Shown here one piece after another: positions 22,401 through 56,270 of a stretch of 64,000 nucleotides of DNA. Positions within the stretch are counted from its first letter, which is position 1. Every line of letters begins with the position of its first letter. The stretch comes from Holacanthus passer (taxonomy: Eukaryota > Chordata > Actinopteri > Pomacanthidae), in the NCBI GenBank assembly GCA_025331565.1, contig JAFREQ010000011.1, positions 13,722,001 through 13,786,000 on the forward strand. Direction: 5' to 3'. The position numbers and the translations under genes were made by a program. Under the pieces are notes generated by a model. The model saw only the letters and a program-made list of their open reading frames with translations, made no database searches and was not told the origin of the DNA.

Positions 22401-24807
22401 TATTGTTAGTGTAGAAAAGGTTTCCAGAATATGAAAAGAAGTCTTACAACTTTGGAATAACAGAGAACTGATTCTATCGCTCATATTCATCTGAATATCA
22501 TAGATTTCCTATGAACATAGACATCATTCGTTACTGTCATTATTCTGTCTTCCCACAGAGGCTCAATTGATTGTATCCAGCTCATAAATGAGGAGCACAT
22601 GATAACAGGAGCTGATGACGGGTGAGACAGTTGCAGCTTTCACAGTCATATTGTCTCAGTCTTCTTCCAGGATCTCATCGTGTTAACAGATTCAACCGTG
22701 TCTCTCTTTTGTGCCCTCTCTCCATTTTCCCTGCGACCTCAGCTCCGTGTCTCTTTGGTGTGTCAACAAGAAGAAGCCTCTCAGCACAGTGAAGCAGGCT
22801 CATGGTTGCCATGGCGATACCGGGCTGGAGCAGCCTCATTGGGTGGCTTCAGTAGCGGCGCTTCAGAACTCAGATACCGTCGCCTCAGGTGCCTTTGGCT
22901 GTGAGAGTCCTCCTTTCCAGTTTCTTACTAACATGCATACTCACACTTTATTAAGAGCAAGACACATTAAATGAAACCTGTTCACAGTTGTCATGTATGA
23001 ATACAGATTTAATCAATATAATTGCTAACCTTGATCCTGATTACCTGTCCTACACACTCATTATAGAACTATTGATGCTGGTATGTTTAGCTAAGCTCTG
23101 CATAAGATGTCTGCAGTGATGTGAAGTTACAATGGTGTTTCTGTGCAGGTTCACACAACTCACAGGTGCAGCTGTGGAAGTGTGGCCAGAATTACCGCGG
23201 TCTGGAGCCTCTGTTCAGTGTACCAGTGGTGAGCTCTCACTTCCTCCTCTCTTTTTAAAATAGTTACATTTACATAAGATGTGTTTTTAAGCTAATTCTA
23301 CATATTATTTACAACTACCACAACAGGTGTGGTGAAATATCTTACCTTGTCTCTTGCTCTGCTCTGCTCTCGCTCTCTCTCCCCCAGTCTGGGTTTGTCA
23401 ACAGTCTGAAGTTTTCCAGCGCCGGTCAGTTCTTGGTGGCAGGAGTTGGACAGGAGCACAGGTAACTGAACTAATACTCATGCTTCCACAGAAACTCTGT
23501 GAGGTCTCTATTAGTGACCAAATGTTAGCGCAAGTTTATGTTTAATGAATAAAATGTCCACTAGATGGCAGTGTTAATCCATCTCAGTCTCTGTCACAAA
23601 TCCTTTCTCCCAGTGCAGCGACACTTGTTTTCTTGAAAGCAGTGCTAGTATCCTGAGAGATTAGATCAGTCAAGTGAAAGAAACTCAAGAACAGTTATTT
23701 AAAAATGGAATATATTATTTGATAGTGTCACACTTTGGTCAGATTGTTCATATAGGTGAAAAACGGAAAAATACCATATAATAATCTGGATGCCTCATAC
23801 GTGAAATGGTCATTGTTTGGAAAACATGTCAAACGATAAACTTTAAAAGAATTTAGCAACAAAGTGCAACAATAGTTTGTGACTAAGTTTATATGTTGTT
23901 GCATGAGAATAATTCTCCTCAGTGAATTCTGTGTAAATAAATATTGTTCTCTAGCAAAAAGACAATACAGAACCAGAGCAGTAAGCTGCAGACTAAATGA
24001 AGAATAGAGATATTTCTTGCCCTTTGTGCCATCATTTGTCTTCCCAGACAGAGAGAGATATGTATGTAGCTATGTTTCATGCTACACATACAGTGACATT
24101 AGACAACATTGGTGTTCTATCACATTGTTAGTGACCTTAAGGACAGTTTGACACTAGACTTGATGACCAGATCAGGACACAATTATAGAAATGTAACCAT
24201 AATTGGGTTTCAAACAACTTGTTAATGTGGTCTAAATGTGATTTACAGATTTCAGTTGTTATGAGGTTTTTTTTTTTTTTTTTACTGCTGCCTATAGTTA
24301 ATAAAAGCAGTCTGATTACAATCAGAGCTGACAGTCCGAACATAACCTGAAGGTTGAAGAGACTGCAGTCACTTCCAGGAACGTCTGTACTAGGACCAGC
24401 CAGTCTCATGAGGCCAGACTGGGGGCTGTATTCAAATTTTAAGATCCCTCACAAACATTTTAAATATTAGGTGTTCGCTCTGATTTCAGTGTCTGATTGA
24501 CATTGATTCACCTGACTTGGAAACACAAAGGTTTAAGGCGCTGCTAGAAGAGGCTCACCCCAAAGGCTTAGTTAGATATGGACAAGCTTAGAACTGTTGT
24601 TTGTTGATGGATCATTTTCAGATTTCGTTTGAAGTTCTATCAGAATGATGTTATCTGTTTGTATCGATTACACTCTGATTCTGAGTTTGTTTGCTTCTCT
24701 GCAGGTTGGGCCGATGGTGGAGGATAAAAGAGGCCAAGAATGGGATCTATATTATTCCTCTTAAAAGGAAACCTCCTAATCCAGAGGAAGCCAAGACGAC
24801 TGAATAG
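19489..24807 (+). CDS. rrp9: RRP9, U3 snoRNP-associated WD40 protein (U3-55K), 15 exons
   Basis: U3-55K binds the U3 box B/C motif and is needed for early pre-rRNA cleavage in the nucleolus. Coding exons: 19489-19572, 19711-19805, 19921-20033, 20114-20181, 20712-20753, 20864-20990, 21125-21249, 21403-21495, 21582-21682, 21771-21905, 22559-22621, 22743-22888, 23149-23228, 23388-23461 and 24705-24807. They sum to 1449 bases (482 aa; human RRP9 is 475) and every junction is GT/AG and in phase. Residues 1-60 are Lys-rich with an acidic Ser/Glu cluster (nucleolar targeting, inferred). ETPQEKKLRLAKLYLDQLKEE (about 79-99) is the conserved helical segment, and WD40 blades start at about residue 144. 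GH...D..W signatures include GHKLPITCL, GHTAHILCMA, GHKGPVSGLSF, GHQDAITGLD and GHEGSID. The gene ends RLGRWWRIKEAKNGIYIIPL. It converges on grm2 and diverges from the BEN gene. Introns 4, 10 and 14 (530, 653 and 1243 bases) showed no convincing snoRNA. Confidence 0.95.
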
Positions 24808-24836
24808 TGGATTGATAAATGTCTTTCATTTTGTAA

Positions 24837-24842
24837 ATTAAA
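24837..24842 (+). other. polyadenylation signal ATTAAA for rrp9
   Basis: ATTAAA lies 30 bases after the rrp9 stop codon (24805-24807), followed by a GT/T-rich stretch (24856-24880). This implies a very short 3' UTR. Confidence 0.6.
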
Positions 24843-26756
24843 GGTTTAAAAACTACCTATGTATCGTTCTCGTTTTGATTTTAAAAACTCAGCATATATC
24901 TAAATTGAAAACCACCCACAGTTGTTTATACACGTGTTCGCTGTGAGTCTTCCCTGTGATTTTTATTTTTAAAGAGGTTTTAACAGCTTTCGTAATGGAG
25001 TCAGCAGTGTGGGCAAGGTGGGCTGTGTCTGGATGGCCCGCAAGTGAGAAGAGGCTGTATTGTAGGAGTCGGTACATCCTGTCCGAGCTGACAAGACAAT
25101 TCCTACTATCTTATGATCCAAACGTGTGTTTTTTATTTTTAATCCTTTTTTGGAGAAATTGCTGAAAGTATCTGTAAAAGTTGGCATCACTTTTTTAAAA
25201 AGTCATTAGGGGCTGCTATTAGGATAAGTTTGGGATTGCATTATTAATGGTAACAGCTTTTTGTATAAGTTATTATCAGCCTGTCAGAGCCAAACATAAA
25301 ATTGCAATTAACTCTACAGGAGAATCATTTATCTGTGTTGGTGGAGGACCTGTAGAATCTTTTAAACCCTGCATATTAACACTTGCAAATGGTCTGTACC
25401 AAATATCAGGTAGCTTACTTTGTATCAATAGATGGAATTTACATTAGCACAAGTGTGATGAAATCCTTTAATTCCATTCAAAAGAGCGATTCATCAGCAT
25501 AACCTTGGAGAATGTAAGCCTTTATCTGACTTGTCTTATAAACATTAGAGTGACAAGTCTGTTTAATTGTATTTGCACCTTATTCAGTTTCCTGCAGGTG
25601 TCCTCTTTGGCTTTGGCACAATTGTCCTTATCCCTGGTACATAATTATGTTCTGCTACTCATTATTTAATAGCTTCTGCAGAAATGTTAGGAGAAAATAC
25701 CCTTTCTGCCATATTTCACAGTTCAACATATTGACAAGGATCTGTATGTAATTAAAGTCACTTCTGGACAGGTTGTACACTGAACCTATAAAAACAGATC
25801 AGGCAGACAGTGAGCGAGTTGTTTAGAGATCGGTTATTACAATTTAATATCAGGAAACTCCAATCAGTATAAAAGATGAAAAAGTCCAACTTGAGTGAAT
25901 ACATTTTATAGGCACCGCACATGTATAATTGCACATACTCAACTAGTAGTTACAGCAATTGTTATCCGAGCACCAAATACAAGTCTTGGTATTAATAATT
26001 AAAAATCATGCTGCACCTGTTGAACAAAATCTTCATCTGTTGTTTTTTTTTTTTTTTTACTCTGGTAAAATTAGAGAAAGTAATCAGTTAAACTGAGCAG
26101 ATTTTTAGGTTAATTTGGTTTTGAAGTGGAAAAAAATTCACCCCTGTGTGTAAAAAGCTCATTGTAATTGTCTGAATAGCTGCATTCAGTTTGAATAGTG
26201 TCAAGAACTGCAAGTGTGAACCCAAACACAGCGGTATTTAATCTTTTAATATTAAAAAAAACCAAACATTTTATTTACATAAATTACAGGAAAGCACACA
26301 CTTTTATACCAGTCTACATTAACACATGTCCTTTATATTGTCTAGTTGCCTACTTTTCATCACGTTCACTATGGTTAGTCACATATTTTGTTCAACAGAA
26401 GGGCTAAATTTATTTCATAGCATTTTTTTTTTTTTGTGTGTCAATGTCTACAACATTTGGATATATTCACAGCACTGTAAGGACAAGATAACAGCCTTTT
26501 GTTTTTGTATAACACTATTGCTTCACAAGCACCCATTTGACAACAAGACTCTTTAGGACAAGGCACGGTGCATTTAATCACATCTATCTGTAAACCAAGG
26601 AGATCACAGCATATTAAATCTATACAAAACGGCTTTACAATTGATACATACTGCTCACTGCAGGAACATCATTCAGCCTTCACAGTTAGAGTTTCCCTCG
26701 CCATAGTCAGTCTGTCTACCCATACAGAGTTATCTCTCTGCAGCATGTTGGATGGC
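24843..26756. other. intergenic DNA between convergent rrp9 and grm2, includes grm2 3' UTR
   Basis: About 1.9 kb between two converging genes. The grm2 3' UTR extends leftward from 26876. A TTTATT at 26409-26414 (AATAAA on minus) is a candidate polyadenylation signal, giving a 3' UTR of roughly 0.45-0.5 kb. Homopolymer T runs occur at 26041-26059 and 26425-26435. No coding exon or RNA gene recognised. Confidence 0.45.
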
Positions 26757-26797
26757 GTGGGGTGGGGTGGGGTGGGGTGGGGTGGGGTGGTGGGGGG
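26757..26797 (+). repeat. (GGGGT)n pentamer array, G-quadruplex-capable
   Basis: Six or seven GGGGT units followed by GGTGGGGGG on the plus strand. It has well over four G-runs of four, enough for a stable quadruplex in the DNA. On the minus (grm2 mRNA) strand it reads as (ACCCC)n, beginning about 80 bases after the grm2 stop codon. Confidence 0.9.
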
Positions 26798-26876
26798 CTC
26801 CGTCATACACAGCCTTGTTTAATGAAGGGATGACCGATGGTGGGATGGTCTCTTGTGCTTACAGAGGAACCTTTTT

Positions 26877-48187
<21,311 letters not shown>

Positions 48188-48244
48188 CTGAGTGAATGAA
48201 AGGAAATTAATTCACTAATTATCCAGTTAGTCAAGCATGAAGTG

Positions 48245-48278
<34 letters not shown>
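48245..48278. repeat. (ATCT)n microsatellite
   Basis: About eight ATCT units just upstream of the predicted acceptor of the grm2 first coding exon. Confidence 0.95.
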
Positions 48279-49694
48279 AGTTAACATATGAAGAATAAAA
48301 CAGAGCTGAGTAACAACATATCCATACGTCTCAAAAGCAACATTGTTGACGCCCACTGAGAGCTTACATTTGTGCCTTTTCGACACTGATTTTCATTAGC
48401 AGCGTTACTCTCTTTGAGCTTTTTGCCCACAGGGTTATTCAAAGATATAAAATAGTCACACTGAGGTATAAATCCAGCTTTATGTCTTGGTCTGACTGTT
48501 TCATATCGAAGCCAACTTTTTCGTCCAAGTGGTTCTTTAAGGTTTTTTCATTGATTTTTGCCTGGGCTTCTTTTTTTTTTTTCCTCCTTGACTTAATGTG
48601 ATCTATAGAAATGTTACAGACAAATAATGCTATCATTGGGCAGTCCTAGACCCGATACTGCTTCGTCAGGAGGCTGAAATCAGGCTAACTCGAATCTTAT
48701 GAGTTACTTTCTGAAGTGAAACATAAGTGGTGATTATTTCAGCCGGACTCTCCGGGATTCCAGTGTGGACGATAATCACTGCAGTTTTATCTGAGAGACA
48801 AACTCAGCTGCCGAGTGACCACATCAAACATTTATAGATATTTAAGGCACCTCTCAAGTGAAGCGTAATTTCCAAGCTTACAACCGAGACATCACATAGA
48901 TGGTGGCTCTCCTCAATGGCTGCGGTTGCCATAGAAACATGGTGGGTAAAAAAAAAAAAAAAAAATACAGGTTGGACTGAAGGGAAGTGGGCAGTGAGAC
49001 ATGTATGCTAATACAGATTCATATCATGTGGAGGTTACAGGTTTCAGTCTCACCAGGAGTTGTTATGATTAGGGAGGTGGGCTGGCTCAATCACGGCGCT
49101 CTCAGAGAAAAGAGGAAACCAATCCGGTTTCAAACACGGTCATTCATCACGTTCGTCAAACACAAACAGATTGATTGAAGTAGTCTTTACATAGAGACGA
49201 CGGACTTTGAATGACTTACAGTCTATTCAGGGCTATTATCAGCCTCGTAGAATATATCAGCAGTATTAGTCACAATATTTGAAAGCGAGAGGGATGCACA
49301 TGAAATCAGCTGGATGAATCTGTTTTGGATTTTTTTTTTTTTTCAAGTTCAAATTTTAAAGCAGTCACGCTGGAAAACCCACAGAGCTCGGACTGTTGGA
49401 TGTGCCGCCGCTCCCCTCTCCCTCACCAGCAGTGGGGAGCTTATTAGTGACTTTCCCTAATCTGTCACCCAGTGTTGTTACTGACCTTGTAACATTACAT
49501 AAAATATATCACTTGCAGACCCAAATGTGTTATCAGTTCTATTATTAGTAGATCTCTTAACAGTCATTTCATTCGATCTGCTTACGTCCTGTTTCCTGTG
49601 CTAACAGAGGCAGAAAACCCCCACAGTGGGGTATATGCAGGGGTAGGTTACAAACACACCAGCAACTGCAGCTACACCCAGATAAGTTCATCTG

Positions 49695-49718
49695 GTGTGT
49701 GTGTGTGTGTGTGTGTGT
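49695..49718. repeat. (TG)n microsatellite
   Basis: About twelve TG units within the predicted grm2 5' UTR intron. Confidence 0.9.
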
Positions 49719-52420
49719 CAGTCAGCATGCTTTTGCAGGGACATTGGAAGAATATCCTGTGACATCCCAGGTGCAGAGCAAGCAACAAACAGCAGAGAAA
49801 ACGAGGAGGAAAAAGCATAATGAGTGCAGAATTTCCCCACCAGATAAATATTACATCAGGTTGTAGGTGAGAAACTGTGAGGCACGTTGATGACTCCACC
49901 ACCCTCCTTCCATCGGAGAGGATTACACGTCGTAACGTGCGAAGCCATAATATAAAATCAACCTCAGACCTGCTGCGTGTACTGGACAGTAGGTGCAGGT
50001 GTTTGGTGCTGCTCCGCCACATTTGCCCTATTATTAGAAGCAAGGTGAGAAAGTAACTTGAAGAGTTCAACATTAAGAGTCTAATTGCTCCTCTGTGCTG
50101 TCTGTCGGAGCAGATGGGGGCTTTCTGGTTGCAAAGACTAGGTCACAGTGTGAATTAATGGCGCAATAAGGAGCAGCCAATTAGGCAGGCCTATGCAAAC
50201 TAGGCCAAAGTGAGGCTGGAGGTCCGGAAGAGCCTCTCAGAACCTGAAGTGGGCTTGAGAAATGTCTATCAAAATAATATTTCCTCCCAATATTTGAAAC
50301 ACTTATTAAAGGGGGAGCAGCGTTATCAGCTTGCACAAGCATTAAATATCTGATTATTCGTAAAGTGACTCCTATCGGGTCTCGATCTCATCATTAAGAT
50401 GATCTCGATGTAGGCTGTCACGCTCAGACTCAGCTCACAGAGAGTCACTCGCTCCCCAGATGTCTGAGCACAATATTCCCTCTGAAAGCCAAGTTCAAAC
50501 AGAAAAGGCAGTGTGCTTTACTCGGCTTTGAACCATCAGCTAATGCATTACTGCGCCCGCCCAGGACAGAGGGGATTTCACCAACATTAACGAAAGGATG
50601 CACTGAGAACGTCACTCCTTATTGTCTTATCCATATGTGGCTAGTGTCTGATGTATGACTCACTGCAGAGTCGCTTTTAGCAGTGATGGCGATTGGCACG
50701 TATAATCCTACTATGTACATACATGGAGGAAAATAATGCTACTCATGTCTGGAAAATGAGCTGATGAGATGGTTTAGGGGTGAGGCACAAACCACCTGTT
50801 TGTTATTGTGGACAAAATCCATTGAATACGACAACATCAATTATTTTAGAGACTGTGATGTATAATAGTTTTATTCATGATCATTTCAATAACATCACCT
50901 CGAGCATTTAGACATTGCTATCAGGTTTGTTTGGCACATACCCTTTTGTCGAACACTTGAACGTACATGACGTGACATTTAATTTAGCGTCTTATCCACC
51001 ACACATGAATCATTAAGCCAGTTGAGTAATAAGAGCCTAAACACAGCACTTGTCCTTTGAGATTTATTTAAAATAATGCTTTCCAACGCTCACGTGACCA
51101 ACACTGATAGGATGAGCATTTTTTTGTGTGTGTGTGCTGATTATGACAAAATCCACCAGCTGGATTATGGACAAAGTGTTGTCCTCCCAGGTAAAACCCA
51201 GGTTTATTTTTTTATTATTATGTAATACAACACTAAAGAACAACAGATTTGCACATTTTCCTGGAAAAGCTTTCCAGTCAGAAGACACAAGACAAATCAC
51301 CTGAGCCTTTTAACATTATGACCTTTCATGATCCCCTAAAGGGCTGCAACTGGCTGTTCAAAGCCAAATATTTACAGCTAATGAAATACGAAAAGAAGAA
51401 AAAAAAAACTGCAGCCGCCACAACTCCCACTAATGATCTCCATCATTATATCATCTCCAGTGGGGACACAGTTTATCCCTCCACCTGGACTTTGTCAGCT
51501 GAAGGAATTAGGATGCGTCAGTGGTGGACAGCAGCCAGATGATTGTGAATTTGAACATAGATCAACTGCATCAAAATAGCGCAGGGGAATCTGGATGTGA
51601 GCCTGCTTATCTCTAAAAAAAAAAACTGACAGATTATTTTATGGTGCTAATAAAATCTCAACTAGATGTTTATTCCCAAGAAAACTTAATGAAGACAAAG
51701 TGCAGATATGAGAAGGAGACTGGCTACAACAGGTTGGCCGCAATAATGACATGATAATAACATTCATGAAGAAGTGGTGGAGGTATGACAGTAACATATA
51801 ACCCATCTCTCACTGTCATCCTTTTAGATATGAGACAAATCCCACTGCTACATCACATCCTGTCTGATGCTCTGGCAACAATTTGATGCATGAGATCAAT
51901 GAGGAATCAGTTTTGGGTTTTTTTTCATGTGTCTTGCAAACTGAAAACAACCAAAATATATTCATCTAAATCTGAATGCTACTACACTGTTAAGGGCACT
52001 GACTGAAAATAAAAGCTCTGACTGGTTTGAGGGAGATATTAGATTATGCAATTTTTAGTTGAGGCTGTGCTGCAAGTGGGGAAACACTTTACATATGTAT
52101 CCCAACATATCTCTGTATATAGTCACACTCATGTGTTAGATGGTCTAATGATTAAGTTAATAGATCAAGTTCAGACACCAGAGCCTGTTCACTGGTGACT
52201 GGCATGTGAGATTCAAGCATGTTAAAGAGACATGATGGGAAAATGATGCTCTTTTATCAGCTGATCATAGTAATGGATGTAGTGAAGTTGAGGGATCAAA
52301 TCTTCTGAGGCTAAAAACAGTAAAAACATACATAAATATATAATGCAAAGTAATTCCCATGACAGACTAAAAACCCTACTGTGATGTTAAAATCAAAGTT
52401 CTGAGGCGATCTAGTCTTAC

Positions 52421-52990
52421 CTGGTTGGAGCACTGGATGTGTTTTGCAGGATCTCAGCCGGTGCGATCAAACACAGGCAGCGTGCACAGCTTCATGTGAC
52501 GAGCAGAGTCCAGATGTTGTTCACTTTGTGCATGTTTGCCAGCCAGCGGTTTGTCTCTGTCCTTGGTTCTGAAGTGACGAAGTGCACAGGGGCAAACTCT
52601 CTGTCGGTGCTCTCCAACTTGTGCCCGCAAAACCCAGCGTGCGCACGAACCTGCGGACGCTTCAGCAAAGCTCATCCGTCCCCACCAGCATCCACAGCAA
52701 CGATGCTCGCTCCCGCGTGTCGCTGCCAGCTGGACACATCTAAATTGTAATTACACTTTTGCTTTTGTGCATTGCATTTCTTATTTATAGTCGCGTCTCA
52801 TCGCAAAGTGAATCGAGATGAACTTTAAAAAAAAAAAAAGAAGCCAGGAGATGATGTCGAGGGATCCTGCAGCAGCGTGCAGCCGCTCCGTGCAGCTCCA
52901 CAGCTCTAATGAGCGCAGAGAGTCGAGCCTCTCGCCTTTTTCTCCAACCTGCCTGCGATCACAAAGCGTCTGTTTGCAAGGCAGGGAAGT
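52421..52990 (-). promoter_or_regulatory. putative grm2 first non-coding exon and promoter region
   Basis: A strong donor reads CTCCAACCAG|GTAAGAC on the minus strand, with the last exon base at 52421. The DNA upstream on that strand (about 52440-52990) is clearly richer in G+C and CpG than its surroundings (for example 52640-52730 and 52855-52945), as expected of a neuronal gene promoter. The exon's 5' end and transcription start cannot be set from sequence alone. Confidence 0.4.
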
Positions 52991-54778
52991 GAGTTACAGC
53001 GCCCAAACAGGAGAGAGTCAAAAACAGTGAAATCAGGTTTACAAGGAAGAAAAAAAATAATACTGCATGTGCTGTTTATTATGCAGGAGTGAAGAAGAGA
53101 ACATTAAAAAAAAAGTGCATTAATCAAAATCCCAAATCCTGTTTCCAACTTTTCACAGGTTTTTTTTTTTAAAGTGTGTCATCCATTGAATTCCCTGTGG
53201 ACCTGAGTCTGAGTGTCAATCTAACTTTTAATGATAAACTCCCCTTCCTAAAAAAAAAAAAATCTGCTGCTGCTGCTGCAGCAGCTCTCCAGCTAAATTT
53301 AGAAAGATGAGAAAAGAAGAAATCAACTTTTCTCTTTCATTTTTTTGTTTTTGTTGTTGTTTCCCTCTATGAAGGCTGGCCAGGCTCCTCATTCACCTCC
53401 ATCTCATTAAAACTGAATCACACTCCAGATGAGTGGCACAGCACTTCACAAACTAAAGAGGCCCAGTGCACAGTTTGTATTTGCACTGAAAAGGCTTTTA
53501 CATACACACACACACACACACATAGCTCACAAAAGCAAAAGAGTTCATATCATTTAAAGTGCAGTTCAGTCATGGCAGTTGCATGGAGGCATACTTGAGC
53601 TCAAGGTTGAAGCAAATACAGAAAATGCATAACTCCTCCTCATGTGTTGTGTTGTTGCAACCTAACCTAACCTATAACCTTGAGTTAATACAAACACATT
53701 ACATATAAAATTGTTTTTGACATTCTCCAGCAAAAACAAATGACCCTTACTCTACTGATTCAGCCTATTAACTATTTAAAAGCTGTGCAGCCGGCAAAAA
53801 CTTCAAAGTCTCGCTGGTAATTAAGGTTAACTAAACTACATGCTGCTCTGTGGCAAAGCATTCTGCAGAGACACCGTTTTCCTGCAACAAACCATGGCCT
53901 TTTTTCTCATCCAAAGCAATATTACATCAGCAGCATTCCTGTTGCATAATTAGTGAAGAGTGCAGAAGAGGTCTGCTGCACCAGCTCGGTTCATGTGTCC
54001 AACTCAGGATCCTCCTGCACAGACGGCTACAATTAAATGAGGGAATATTCAGGAAGCAAAGTTTTATTCAATATGAATTCATTGCTCACCCGTTTTTTTT
54101 TTTGTTGTCACCTTCACACGCTTAACCACCTCCACCCTCCTCTCACCCACACACACACACAAAACACATCTTGCCATTTTCAAATGTTTCATCTCCGGAC
54201 TAACAATAGTTACTTTGCAGTCAGGGGCTGGGAAGAGAGGAACTTTTTCTGTGTACAGTGGCAATTAAAATGACGAGCAGGGTCCTGCTTGTTGCATAAT
54301 TCCCTCAGCTAACACAAAGGGACCAATTTTCTCCTGAAATAGAATTGTAGTTTACGTTACAATAGTTGAGGGCATGTGGGTGGAATGCAGAGTTTAGATA
54401 GGAACACGCCAATTAATGTCGAGTGAAATTACAGAGGACGGAGACAAAGCATTCCCGGCCAGTGGTCAGCGAGCATCAGTCTGGCCGCTTCTCTCTTTTG
54501 TGGTTTTCTGATAATTCAACTGATGGCAAAACAATCAGTGCACATTTCAGTCTCTCTCTGCTGTGTTTGTTTTTGTTGATATTCACAAGTATAAAAAAAA
54601 GTGATCTTGCTTCCAAAAAAAAAAAAAAAATTTCACCTGCAGGAGAGTGGACGAATCTCTTCTGATCAGGGTGCTTTCACCTCGGCTGAGTCACCACTTA
54701 GACCTTCACATTTCATTTCCAAAACATCTACAGTCTGTCAGCGGGAGCATTCAGGTTTGCTTTGAGCGGAATTAGCTG

Positions 54779-55202
54779 TTAAGGGTCAGTTCAGCCACGT
54801 CTCAAAAAGCATATATTTTTTCAATTGCTGCTTGTGATATGTAGCCTTGTACACAGTTTTAGTTTAATATGAGTTTTTGAGACATCTGTCTGCTGCTACC
54901 TATATAATGGAAGTGAATGGGATTTGGTTTGTGGTGCTCAAAACAGTCATAAGTTTACTTCAAAACAGTTACTGTGAAAAATCCACCTCACTGTGAAAAG
55001 CTTTTATTGGAACTATGATGCTTTCTACCAAATAAATAGACTTTTTTTTTTACTGTTCTCAACAAGGTCTGCAGATTTTCCTGGATAACTTCGAAAGACT
55101 GCTATTTTTTTTCCAATTTATTTTTTCTTGTTTGAACTGCACAAACAAAATTCACTAACATGATTCTTGTTTGTTTTAATTTGGGTGAACTGCCCTTTTA
55201 AA
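54779..55202. mobile_element. MITE-like element with short inverted ends
   Basis: The left end TTAAGGGTCAGTTCAGCCA and the right end, read on the other strand, TTAAAAGGGCAGTTCACCCA are near-identical inverted repeats of about 18 bases, 424 bases apart outer edge to outer edge. There is no coding capacity. Ends of the type 'agttcacccaaa' are common in non-autonomous DNA elements of fish. Confidence 0.55.
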
Positions 55203-55245
55203 CAGCTGGTTGCTTATCATAACTGGAAGGTCAGTTCATCCTTGC

Positions 55246-55560
55246 TTAAAGGATAATTCTGTCTGATTATAACTTGGTTCTTATGTTCATTCTTTTGGCC
55301 ATGACTTCTATTGGTTATGGAAACACTGTACTCGAGTAATTGCTGCACCACGCAATGGCCACAACTAAGTCCAATGATGGCGAGACACTCAAGGAGTCAG
55401 ACGATCAGATAGAAGATTGTCAAACCAAAGAGTTTAAACAGATCACTGAAGATACTTTTTTAGAAGTGAAACAGAAAGTGGCTTCACTGCAGCAATGATG
55501 CACCACTATGAACTATGAACATGAGAAACAAGTTGTAATAAACTGGAAATTACCCTTTAA
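55246..55560. mobile_element. MITE-like foldback element with ~50-base inverted repeats
   Basis: The left arm starts TTAAAGGATAATTCTGTCTG and continues ATTATAACTTGGTTCTTATG. The right arm, read on the opposite strand, starts TTAAAGGGTAATTTCCAGTT and continues TATTACAACTTGTTTCTCAT. Arms stay alignable for about 50 bases to the shared TGTTCAT. The 315-base element is non-coding and lies 43 bases from the preceding MITE-like element. Confidence 0.6.
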
Positions 55561-56206
55561 ATATCCATAAACATAAAACAGCATCTCCGAGTATTTACCC
55601 ACTGAGCCTCAGAGATTGTTACTGCATCACGCAAACGATGCCGCATACAAGTCTAGTTAGGATTAGATTCCCCGAGTCCCACCTGTGTGCACAATAAACA
55701 GCGTAGCCTTAAATTATTCACAGATCAGCATGGACTCAACTTACTACAACATGTACACCCACCCTGCCCGGAGAGCCTTTATAATTACACACACACCAAG
55801 GGCTTCGCTCCTGCTCGTAAAGCTCATCCATCTCGTTTAACTTCACCCTCGGGGAGTTTAACCCCATCTTTAGAGTTATCAGCATTTAGATTAAAAATGT
55901 AAACACCCACTATAGATCATCTTATTTGTAGAAAATTTGTCAGGAAAAAGCTCAGCATTGTGCCAATTAAGTCTCAGGCAACTCCAATTTGGAGCTGATG
56001 AATGAATGAGTGATGCTGTAACAGGTTTGGTTTTTGGAGTTTCCATGTTCTTGGTGGTATAAGAACATAATGATCATCAAGAAAAAACCCTTATTAACAG
56101 TTCGGCAGCTAAAGATCTCCATGAATGTAATATAGTCTCCTGACACATAAAGTTTCTAAAATGCCATTCATACAAAAAGCAATTGTTGCTGGTAGAAATA
56201 GGTTTA

Positions 56207-56270
56207 CTGGGTTATCTGGATAACTTTGTTGTGTAAAACTCCTAATGAGCAGGTTATCCAGGTAACCCAG
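56207..56270. repeat. inverted repeat (18-base arms)
   Basis: CTGGGTTATCTGGATAAC at 56207-56224 and GTTATCCAGGTAACCCAG at 56253-56270 pair over 18 bases with one G:T-type mismatch, around a 28-base loop. This resembles the core of a dispersed fish repeat. Confidence 0.7.

Larger units (their letters stand above)
48188..52420. other. predicted grm2 5' UTR intron (4.2 kb)
   Basis: Non-coding. It contains an ATCT microsatellite (48245-48278), A/T homopolymers (48949-48965, 49330-49343), a TG run (49695-49718) and a less AT-rich, repeat-free block at about 50100-50420 that could be a regulatory element. None of the open frames (for example 49672-50073 minus) resembles a protein family. Confidence 0.4.

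Noticed and set aside
22680..22974. Two overlapping plus-strand frames read as separate small genes
   Set aside because: They are rrp9 exon 12 read through into its introns.
23462..24704. Possible box C/D snoRNA in rrp9 intron 14 (TGATGA near 24159)
   Set aside because: The nearest plausible CTGA box is about 165 bases away and no terminal stem was seen.
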